This document shows, piece by piece, positions 44,569-50,027 of a stretch of 50,027 nt of DNA (position 1 is its first letter; each line of letters starts with the position of its first letter). The DNA is from an uncultured Lachnospiraceae bacterium (lineage in GTDB: Bacteria; Bacillota; Clostridia; Lachnospirales; Lachnospiraceae): positions 1 to 50,027 of the forward strand of contig CAJUJM010000035.1 of assembly GCA_910586755.1 (NCBI GenBank), written 5' to 3'. The notes beneath the pieces were generated by a model that was given only the letters and a program-made list of their open reading frames with translations, ran no database searches and was not told where the DNA came from. A program made the position numbers and the translations under genes.

Positions 44569-44660
44569 CACACCGTAATGCAACGATGGATTTTCGGCCA
44601 CGATACCACAGGCGGCAAACAAACCGCCGACCACACAAAAAAAGGAGAGAATATTTATTT

Positions 44661-46013
44661 ATGAAAAACACAACGAAAGTTATGGCTGTATTATCCGCTG
44701 CGGCAGTGATGTCTGCAGTAACCCCTTCCCTGTTAAATGGTCCTGCAACCGCTTTTGCTGCTTCTGCCGGATGGGTAGAAGAGGACGGAAGCTTCCGCTA
44801 TTACGATTCTGACGGCTACTATGTAACCGACGCCTGGAAGAAGCGCGGCAGTGACTGGTACTATTTAAACGACGAAGGCGAGATTGCTACTAATGAAATA
44901 ATTGAAGAATACTATGTAGATGAAACCGGAAAAAAGGTAGCCAACCAGTGGGTTTCCGTTGACAATGAAGATATGTTTGATGAGCCTGATGCTCAGGAAA
45001 AGCTTTGGTACTATTTTGGCAAGGACGGTCAGTTTGTCCGCTCTAAGTGGCAGTCTATCGGCGATAAATGGTACTACTTTAATGAGGACGGCATCATGCA
45101 GACCGGCTGGCAGACCATTGAGGATTCTATTTACTATTTAGGTGATGACGGAGCCCGCCGCACCGGATGGATCCAGCTTGCAGACGAATCTGAAGGACCT
45201 ACCGACGAGTCCTCCTGGTATTATTTTGAGAAGAACGGCAAAATGGTGGTAAATGAGCTGGACAAGAAGATCAGCGGACAATATTACACCTTCGTAGATG
45301 GCGTTATGCAGACAGGATGGTACAAGCTTCCTGCTGATCCTACCGCTACCCCTGCCAATGCCGATACCACTTCTGGAGATAGCGCCGAAAAGCCTGCCTC
45401 TATCGCCGGATATCAGTATTATGAGGAAGACGGCAAACGCGCTTCCGGATGGTATGACATCTATGGTGTAGAAGGAATCAACGATGACAGCGACACCCAT
45501 CGTTTCTATTTTAAAAAGGGCGCGCCTACTGCTGCCCAGACCGGCGTACAGATCTTTACCATTGACTCCAAGCAGTATGCATTTAACACCAAGGGTGAAA
45601 TGCAGACCGGTAAGCAGGTAATTACCACAGAGGATGGTCAGACTGCCAACGCTTACTTTGCTCAGGACGGTGTAATGAAAACCGGCAAGCAGGCCATTAC
45701 TGATGAAGAGTCCGGAGTTACCGAGTACTGGTACTTCCACACTGACGGATCTAAAAAAGGCCACGGTTTCAGCGGTATCCAGGATAACCGCCTGTATATT
45801 GGCGGAAAACGTCAGGATGCCGATGCCGAGCTGCGTTATGCACCTGTAGAATTTGAAGGAAAGCAGTATCTGGTAAATGCAAGCGGCATGATTCAGCGTG
45901 CTTCTGCTTCCTCCAAGTCCTCTCAAAAGCCGGATTTAGGCAATGGCTTTAAGGATGTGAAGGATTCTAATGATACGATCTGGGTAGTAGATACCCAGGG
46001 TGTGATTCAGTAA
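44661..46013 (+). CDS. secreted cell-wall-binding repeat protein
   Basis: The 450-residue protein has a Sec signal peptide (M-K-N-T-T-K, hydrophobic core, A-F-A-A-S-A cleavage region near 32) and then only aromatic/Gly wall-binding repeats of the choline/glucan-binding type: W-Y-Y-L-N-D-E-G, W-Y-Y-F-G-K-D-G, M-Q-T-G-W and similar, through to the end. No catalytic domain is visible. It should sit on teichoic acid or other wall glycan. The start at 44661 is preferred because a signal peptide begins there; the AGGAG site is rather far (13 bases). It faces away from the glycan operon, which may build its ligand. Confidence 0.88.
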   Translation: MKNTTKVMAVLSAAAVMSAVTPSLLNGPATAFAASAGWVEEDGSFRYYDSDGYYVTDAWKKRGSDWYYLNDEGEIATNEIIEEYYVDETGKKVANQWVSVDNEDMFDEPDAQEKLWYYFGKDGQFVRSKWQSIGDKWYYFNEDGIMQTGWQTIEDSIYYLGDDGARRTGWIQLADESEGPTDESSWYYFEKNGKMVVNELDKKISGQYYTFVDGVMQTGWYKLPADPTATPANADTTSGDSAEKPASIAGYQYYEEDGKRASGWYDIYGVEGINDDSDTHRFYFKKGAPTAAQTGVQIFTIDSKQYAFNTKGEMQTGKQVITTEDGQTANAYFAQDGVMKTGKQAITDEESGVTEYWYFHTDGSKKGHGFSGIQDNRLYIGGKRQDADAELRYAPVEFEGKQYLVNASGMIQRASASSKSSQKPDLGNGFKDVKDSNDTIWVVDTQGVIQ

Positions 46014-46028
46014 CCCTAAGTTTCTTTC

Positions 46029-46054
46029 GGGGACAGCCTGAATACACTGTCCCC
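46029..46054. other. hairpin after the wall-binding gene
   Basis: GGGGACAG and CTGTCCCC form a perfect 8-bp stem with no T-tract, 15 bases after the stop codon. It could protect the 3' end. The main terminator follows at 46117. Confidence 0.5.
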
Positions 46055-46116
46055 GGTAAAATGAAAATCCTCTTGCGATTACAAGTCATCCGTTATATGT
46101 AAAAATCCGTTCATTT

Positions 46117-46166
46117 AATCAAAAAAGCTGTCTTTTCTGTCAGAGAAGCCGGCTTTTTTTGATTTT
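46117..46166 (+). terminator. terminator of the wall-binding gene
   Basis: AATCAAAAAAGC and GCTTTTTTTGATT pair around an inner hairpin, with A- and T-runs on each side. It can work in both directions. Confidence 0.75.
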
Positions 46167-46187
46167 TGTGTCATGTTTTCTAATTTT

Positions 46188-46215
46188 TTGCGTTATATAT
46201 AGGTTAGAGTAAAAT
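46188..46215 (+). promoter_or_regulatory. promoter of the zinc-ribbon gene
   Basis: TTGCGT and TAAAAT are separated by 16 bp, right before the duplicated leader sequence. Confidence 0.4.
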
Positions 46216-46219
46216 AGTC

Positions 46220-46300
46220 AATGCGTCAGAAAGAGGAAAGTTTGGAAGTAAACTTCCAAATCTACCTGGATGACGCAGTAAATGCGTCAGAAAGAGGAAA
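46220..46300 (+). repeat. duplicated leader with nested hairpins
   Basis: The 20-base sequence at 46220-46239 (AATGCGTCAGAA...) recurs exactly at 46281-46300, 61 bases later, where it carries the ribosome site of the next gene. Between them TTTGGAAG and CTTCCAAA form a hairpin, and TGACGC pairs with GCGTCA just before the second copy. The first copy could start a short leader reading frame at 46221. Confidence 0.7.
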
Positions 46301-46302
46301 TT

Positions 46303-46671
46303 ATGAGAGAATTAGCTGTCTATTACTGCACCAAATGTGGTTATTATGCTTACTATCAGCTTTCCCGCAACGCAGTCTGTCCCAAGTGTGATTTCAAAAT
46401 GGAACATCTGCCTATGCGTTATCAGGATTTTATGGATTTAGACTGTGAAGAGCGTGACGCACTTTTAACCCATCAGCTTTTGCTCCACGCTCCCACTCTG
46501 ACTGCCCGGCTGACAGCTCCTCATAAAGCCGCTAATCATCGGGAAACCATTGCCCGGCTTACCTGCCGTATCCAGGAACTGGAAGAAGAAAATAAAACTC
46601 TGAAGTCCACGGTAGAATGGATGCATCAGACCATCTGGGATATGGTAAAGAAACAGAAAAACCTGAAGTAA
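46303..46671 (+). CDS. small zinc-ribbon coiled-coil protein
   Basis: The 122-residue protein has a zinc ribbon (C-T-K-C-G-Y at about 9-14, C-P-K-C at about 27-30) and a C-terminal coiled coil (about 82-115, I-Q-E-L-E-E-E-N-K-T-L-K). I do not recognise the family; a nucleic-acid or protein-binding adaptor is plausible. GAGG stands five bases before the ATG at 46303; an in-frame ATG at 46282 is inside the leader repeat. Its coiled tail resembles the 53-residue protein encoded convergently downstream, so the two might pair. Confidence 0.7.
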   Translation: MRELAVYYCTKCGYYAYYQLSRNAVCPKCDFKMEHLPMRYQDFMDLDCEERDALLTHQLLLHAPTLTARLTAPHKAANHRETIARLTCRIQELEEENKTLKSTVEWMHQTIWDMVKKQKNLK

Positions 46672-46717
46672 TAAGAAAATGACGCAAGGCAACCCTGGCC
46701 AGCGTCATTTTCTTATT
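46670..46717. terminator. bidirectional terminator, perfect 16-bp stem
   Basis: AATAAGAAAATGACGC and GCGTCATTTTCTTATT pair exactly around a 16-base loop between two convergent genes. Confidence 0.9.
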
Positions 46718-46730
46718 GCTTTTGCTTTCT

Positions 46731-46892
46731 TCATCCTTTTGACTGACTTTTTACAGAATTGGTTATATACCGTTCCACCATGCGGTTTAATGTAGTCTTT
46801 AACTGAGTGATAACGGACAGGAGCATTTCATTGTCCTCTTTCAGTCTCCGGTTCTCCCGCTCCAGCATCAGCACCCTATCTTGTTCACTCAT
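46731..46892 (-). CDS. 53-residue leucine-zipper-like protein
   Basis: The short frame encodes a charged, almost wholly helical peptide (M-L-E-R-E-N-R-R-L-K-E-D-N-E-M-L-L) with Leu/Met at heptad spacing. GGAGG lies nine bases before the ATG, and the gene shares a terminator with the zinc-ribbon gene. The family is unknown. A match to the Spo0A box (TGTCGAA, minus strand) lies about 76 bases upstream, and -10-like TATATT lies nearer. It looks like a dimerisation peptide, perhaps a partner of the zinc-ribbon protein. Confidence 0.65.
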   Translation of the reverse strand: MSEQDRVLMLERENRRLKEDNEMLLSVITQLKTTLNRMVERYITNSVKSQSKG

Positions 46893-46967
46893 ACTGCATA
46901 ACCTCCTTTTCTATGCTGTTAATATAAAGCTTTCTTTTATTTTTGAAAAGTAAAAATCGTCGCGCTA

Positions 46968-46974
46968 TTCGACA
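46968..46974 (-). promoter_or_regulatory. Spo0A-box match upstream of the small coiled-coil gene
   Basis: On the minus strand TGTCGAA matches the Spo0A (0A) box core exactly, within ATATGTCGAATA. It lies in the divergent region between the 53-residue gene and the Spo0A-domain gene. Confidence 0.45.
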
Positions 46975-47171
46975 TATGTGTTTATATCGTTTTGCCATTC
47001 TGTTCATACTCCTTCCTTATCCGGTTTATGCTTCCCCCGATGTGCCAAATATGGTGTGCTTTTTTAATCGGTATACCAAATCGTGTATACGAATTTTCGC
47101 CTCTTTCTGCAAAAATTGTCGGTTACAAATATTCGCGTTTCTTCTCTCCCATAAGTGGATAATACTCTATT

Positions 47172-47180
47172 TTTGTCGAA
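47172..47180 (+). promoter_or_regulatory. Spo0A-box match upstream of a Spo0A-domain gene
   Basis: TTTGTCGAA matches the 0A-box consensus TTTGTCRAA at every position. It lies about 45 bases upstream of a likely -10 box (TACAAT, 47227-47232) and 79 bases before the ATG. Confidence 0.6.
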
Positions 47181-47191
47181 AAAAGTCTAAT
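47178..47191. promoter_or_regulatory. shared A-rich motif, copy 1
   Basis: GAAAAAAGTCTAAT follows and overlaps the 0A-box match. A nearly identical sequence stands upstream of the second Spo0A-like gene (48201-48214, opposite strand), so both genes may share an operator. Confidence 0.5.
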
Positions 47192-47258
47192 TTCATCCAT
47201 TCCGCTGACTTTTCTTCTATTTTTAGTACAATAGAAAAAAAGAAAGGAGCAGCTATCT

Positions 47259-47684
47259 ATGAATTCTAATCCCCCTGTTACGATTATTCGATCCCTGGGA
47301 ATTTCCGCCACTCATCTGGGCTATTACTATTTGAATACTGCCATACTCCTGGTTCTGGAAGATGAAAACCGCCTTTTGATGATCTCCAAGCTTCTCTACC
47401 CCCTGGTAGCCGAGCTCCACAGTACCACCCCTACCTGTATTGAACGCAATATCCGGACCGTCATTTCTTTGTGCTGGAACCGGGGCGACAGGGAGCGCCT
47501 TTTTCAAATTGCCGGATGCCGTATCCAGGTTAAGCCAACTAACGGAGAGTTCATCGACATCCTATCCTGCTATGTAAAAAAACAATGTCCGTTTCAGCTC
47601 TGGAAGGAAAGCGGGCAGCTTCGGGAAATGCTCATCATACCGGACAATTTAGCCCGGAGCCGCAAGCTGTCGGACCCCCGGTAG
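47259..47684 (+). CDS. stand-alone Spo0A C-terminal-domain-like regulator
   Basis: The 141-residue protein aligns by eye with the Spo0A effector domain: H-L-G-Y-Y-Y-L-N-T-A-I...L-Y-P-L-V-A...T-T-P-T-C-I-E-R-N-I-R-T-V-I (recognition-helix region), W-N-R-G-D, and K-P-T-N-G-E-F-I near the end. There is no receiver domain, so it is not a phosphorelay target itself. It probably binds 0A-box-like DNA and could compete with or assist Spo0A. AGGAG lies nine bases before the ATG. A 0A-box match lies in its own control region. Confidence 0.85.
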   Translation: MNSNPPVTIIRSLGISATHLGYYYLNTAILLVLEDENRLLMISKLLYPLVAELHSTTPTCIERNIRTVISLCWNRGDRERLFQIAGCRIQVKPTNGEFIDILSCYVKKQCPFQLWKESGQLREMLIIPDNLARSRKLSDPR

Positions 47685-47753
47685 ATGATATGAAAAGCAA
47701 GCCGGAGGCATTGGCATCTCTTTCCATCCCTCAGCCCATTTCTTCTATATTTG

Positions 47754-48098
47754 TTAGCCAGGCGTCTTCTCCTCCTGTCCCCGCCGCATACATTCCAGAA
47801 GCATCTCTATCATTTCCCGGGGATATAAAGGCAGATGAATTTTTATTCGCAATGTCCTTTCTAAATAAGCCTTGCCGCCATACATTAAAAATGCGTCCCT
47901 TACAGTCCTCAGGTTCTTCTCCAAATTGTGTACCGTCTCCCCTCGCGTCTGGGCAATTGGAGTATAAATATGCTTCCTGATATGGACCAGCCTCCCTTCA
48001 TCCTCTCCGGCCATTTCCAGGCATGCAACCAAGACACTGTATCCCTTGTAACTCTTTAAAAGTGGAAAATCATTTAATACCTCTTCCGCTGATTTCAT
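47754..48098 (-). CDS. second, divergent Spo0A-domain-like regulator
   Basis: The 114-residue protein resembles the same fold as the convergent neighbour: Y-K-G-Y-S-V-L-V-A-C-L...H-I-Y-T-P-I-A...T-V-H-N-L-E-K-N-L-R-T-V-R, then L-P-L-Y-P-R-E-M-I in place of K-P-T-N-G-E-F. The motif is weaker, so this copy is more derived and may bind a different site. The start at 48098 has GGGG six bases upstream; an ATG at 48152 lacks a site. The two genes point at each other with 69 bases between them. Confidence 0.7.
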   Translation of the reverse strand: MKSAEEVLNDFPLLKSYKGYSVLVACLEMAGEDEGRLVHIRKHIYTPIAQTRGETVHNLEKNLRTVRDAFLMYGGKAYLERTLRIKIHLPLYPREMIEMLLECMRRGQEEKTPG

Positions 48099-48284
48099 AC
48101 CATCCCCCCATTCCATTTCGTGGTTATAAGTATACGGGAAAACGGAGGCCATAGCGAAAAAAAGACTTTTTTAGCCAAAATTCAACTTTTTTAACACTTT
48201 ATTAGACTTTTTCCGGCTGTAAATCCGGTTCTATTTTATAAACGTAACCCAGAAGAAAGTATGACAGAGAAGCTTATGAGACTG
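48099..48284. promoter_or_regulatory. control region of the second Spo0A-like gene
   Basis: This AT-rich gap has GACTTTTTTA (48164-48173) and ATTAGACTTTTTCC (48201-48214). Read on the minus strand these give AAAAAAGTC and GGAAAAAGTCTAAT, matching the motif before the first Spo0A-like gene. A -10-like TATACT lies on the minus strand near 48130. No gene was seen here. Confidence 0.45.
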
Positions 48285-49124
48285 TTACTCAATTTTCCTT
48301 AAGTCTTCTTCCTTAATAAGTTTTTTGCTAATCCACGCTTCCTGAATATCTTCCGTGCTAACCTTAATCCATATTGTCCCTTGATTCTCGCGAATCTCTT
48401 TTTCATACTTTAACTCTATTTCTCCTGATACAGCTTGTATAATATTTCCCTCTATCTTTTCCGGGCTCTTTCTTAAATTTGCACCATTGATTCCTTCTGG
48501 CCCTAAATGCAGTATAATCGGTATTTCCACACTTTCAGCTGCCTGTACCGCCACTGGTTCCGGCCGATTCGGTTTTTCAACAGGTGTATAGTATTGATTT
48601 ACAAAATTCTGCATTTTCCTTTCAAATCTCTCTATCCTTTGGTTTATACCGGTACAAATTTTCTTGGCATCTCCTGTTAAAGAAGGTTCTATATAATGAG
48701 GAACCAAAACAAAAAGTATAAGAACAATAATGAGAATGCTTATTACTTTTCCTATAGGGAAAAATTTTTTCAGAACTTTCTTTTCTTTTAATCCCTCCCT
48801 TTTTTTTTCACACTTCATCCCCCATTGATTTAGTACATCATCAATTTGATATCCTCTTTCTTTCCAGCCGGGAGCCATCCTGACTACCCAGAAAATAAAT
48901 CTTTGCAAAACCTTGATGCCCCATTCAAAGAAGCGGAAAACCAACGGAAGCACAGCTTTTTTCCTTATACAATTCATAAGCTTAAAGCCGAGACAAATTA
49001 TAAGCAATATCAGGCCTGCCGTGGTAAAAATCCGTATCCCAAAGGGCAGTTTTAAAATATAATACCATAGTATAGCCCAATATACTTGAAATACTTGAAG
49101 TATATCTGCTATCCACTTTCCCAT
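48285..49124 (-). CDS. membrane protein with C-terminal SH3-like domain
   Basis: The 279-residue protein has a first membrane segment around 30-52, a second around 127-146, and then an outside domain whose end (A-N-L-R-K-S-P...I-W-I-K-V...E-A-W-I-S-K-K) has the bacterial SH3 pattern seen in wall-binding proteins. The ATG shares one base with the stop of the upstream gene (TAATG), so the two are translated together. I do not recognise the family. A link to cell wall or stress sensing is only a guess. Confidence 0.7.
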   Translation of the reverse strand: MGKWIADILQVFQVYWAILWYYILKLPFGIRIFTTAGLILLIICLGFKLMNCIRKKAVLPLVFRFFEWGIKVLQRFIFWVVRMAPGWKERGYQIDDVLNQWGMKCEKKREGLKEKKVLKKFFPIGKVISILIIVLILFVLVPHYIEPSLTGDAKKICTGINQRIERFERKMQNFVNQYYTPVEKPNRPEPVAVQAAESVEIPIILHLGPEGINGANLRKSPEKIEGNIIQAVSGEIELKYEKEIRENQGTIWIKVSTEDIQEAWISKKLIKEEDLRKIE

Positions 49125-50005
49125 TATATTGTTTCATCCCCTTTGTCTGTAGTCCTCCACTGAAACAGCGCCTTTTCATCCTCTCCCTCTGCTCCGTCCC
49201 AGGCATCGCTTCTTTCCAAACCACTTTCCAATCGTTCTGGCAGCGCTTCCCGAACTTCTCTATTATCAAGCATCATATTCGATACCATTCCCTTCACCAA
49301 GTCCTCCACGGGAAGCCCATTCTGGTACATTTGCATCAACAATTCTATATTTGCTCTCTTATCCTGATTTAAATCTCGTGTCATGCTTTCACCGGAAATC
49401 TTTCCTTCAGACAAGTCAAGCAAGCGTCCCGCATTGGATCCGTACTCTTTAAAAATCTTTCCCAGACGATTTACTTTTTCTTGTTGAATTTCCCCTTGTT
49501 TTCGGGAAATCATCTCTTCCTGCTCTAAGTGGGCCTGTCGAATTTCAAAATTATTTTCCTGTTTTGCCATACTCTCTATAGCATCTAAATCGTCTTTACT
49601 TCTATTAATTTCATGTGTAAGTTCATTCTTAATTATTTCCTCGGCCGTCTCATCTACCCATATATCAACATCATATCTGATATCAAGATACTTTAGCTTT
49701 TGAACACAGGAATCAACCGCTTCTGTTAAAGCCTTTTTTAACTGGAACTTTTCGCGAAATCCAAATTCTTCTCCCAGTTCAAACTCTAATCTGGCCAGAG
49801 CTTTCTCTATTTCTGCCCCAACTTCGTAAGTTTTATTAAGATAAATGTAAGCTACATCTTCAATATAATAGTTTGCTCTGACCTCCACTTTAAACCAATG
49901 GCCCATTTCTTTGCAGGCAATATTCTTTTTTATTACTTTGTAGAATCTTCCTCTGGAAATTTTCATAATTCTGTCATATTTTCCCATCCTAAGCTCTGCT
50001 GCCAT
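49124..50005 (-). CDS. uncharacterised coiled-coil protein, start unclear at window edge
   Basis: The frame is open to the window edge, so the N-terminus may lie outside; the ATG at 50005 is the first inside and lacks a clear ribosome site. The visible 293 residues have a mixed N-terminal domain (1-100), a strongly helical, charged middle (about 110-200, E-Q-E-E-M-I-S-R-K-Q-G-E-I-Q-Q-E) and a mobile acidic tail. No membrane segment or enzyme motif was seen. It is coupled to the downstream membrane/SH3 gene by a one-base overlap, so they probably form a two-part system. The build loosely recalls SPFH-like scaffolds, but I cannot show that. Confidence 0.55.
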   Translation of the reverse strand: MAAELRMGKYDRIMKISRGRFYKVIKKNIACKEMGHWFKVEVRANYYIEDVAYIYLNKTYEVGAEIEKALARLEFELGEEFGFREKFQLKKALTEAVDSCVQKLKYLDIRYDVDIWVDETAEEIIKNELTHEINRSKDDLDAIESMAKQENNFEIRQAHLEQEEMISRKQGEIQQEKVNRLGKIFKEYGSNAGRLLDLSEGKISGESMTRDLNQDKRANIELLMQMYQNGLPVEDLVKGMVSNMMLDNREVREALPERLESGLERSDAWDGAEGEDEKALFQWRTTDKGDETI

Positions 50006-50027
50006 CAATTTTTTCTTCTCTGTGGCA

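Noticed and set aside
45138..45926. 262-codon minus-strand frame opposite the wall-binding gene
   Set aside because: It is the antisense of a repetitive coding sequence and has no start signals.
46943..47269. 108-codon plus-strand open frame in the divergent control region
   Set aside because: It runs through the 0A-box match, likely promoter and ribosome site of the Spo0A-domain gene, has no ribosome site of its own, and encodes an odd Cys/Phe/Ile-rich product.

Overview
The window looks like chromosomal DNA of an anaerobic Firmicute, most likely a Lachnospiraceae (Clostridium cluster XIVa) relative. The evidence is the SCIFF peptide with its radical-SAM maturase beside secDF-tgt-yajC, a TIGR04086-type membrane protein, orphan Spo0A effector domains, frequent TTG starts with strong GGAGG ribosome sites, and clostridial sugar-acid genes. 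No rRNA, tRNA, CRISPR array or intact mobile element was seen. No database search was possible; family names rest on motifs read by eye.

Layout. (1) 0.2-2.3 kb: a lipoprotein with two homologous halves and an antitoxin whose PIN toxin partner is broken. (2) 2.5-8.8 kb: a CUT1-type ABC sugar importer operon with a phosphodiesterase (its binding-protein gene is frameshifted), divergent from a LacI-type regulator that carries its own solute-binding-protein domain. (3) 8.9-17.4 kb: hexuronate and sugar-acid catabolism (UxuB, UxuA, GntP permease, IlvD/Edd dehydratase, FadR-type regulator) with an Rpn-family nuclease in between. (4) 17.5-23.5 kb: the yajC-tgt-secDF-SCIFF block. (5) 23.6-30.8 kb: a CNNM/CorC-like membrane protein, signal peptidase II, a subtilase, a ClpX-like unfoldase and an HtrA protease. 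(6) 31-44.2 kb: a long, tightly packed surface-glycan operon (TPP enzyme, two sugar-nucleotide epimerases around a methyltransferase, three GT2 proteins, a polyprenyl-phosphate sugar transferase, an LCP ligase), followed by an integrase fragment and a cell-wall-binding repeat protein. (7) 46-50 kb: small regulators, including two stand-alone Spo0A C-terminal-like DNA-binding proteins, two small coiled-coil proteins, and an uncharacterised membrane SH3/coiled-coil pair at the edge.

Several signals are not explained by the genes. A family of short hairpins with compensatory base changes occurs in two arrays, and in the clearest case sits just at the predicted 5' end of the transcript. A 51-52 bp hairpin-plus-Shine-Dalgarno cassette is duplicated before uxuA and partly before yajC. 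Matches to the Spo0A box lie in the control region of a Spo0A-domain gene, and a shared A-rich motif precedes both Spo0A-like genes. A terminator-like hairpin separates the SCIFF precursor from its maturase. The glycan operon suggests a branched or C-methylated sugar.
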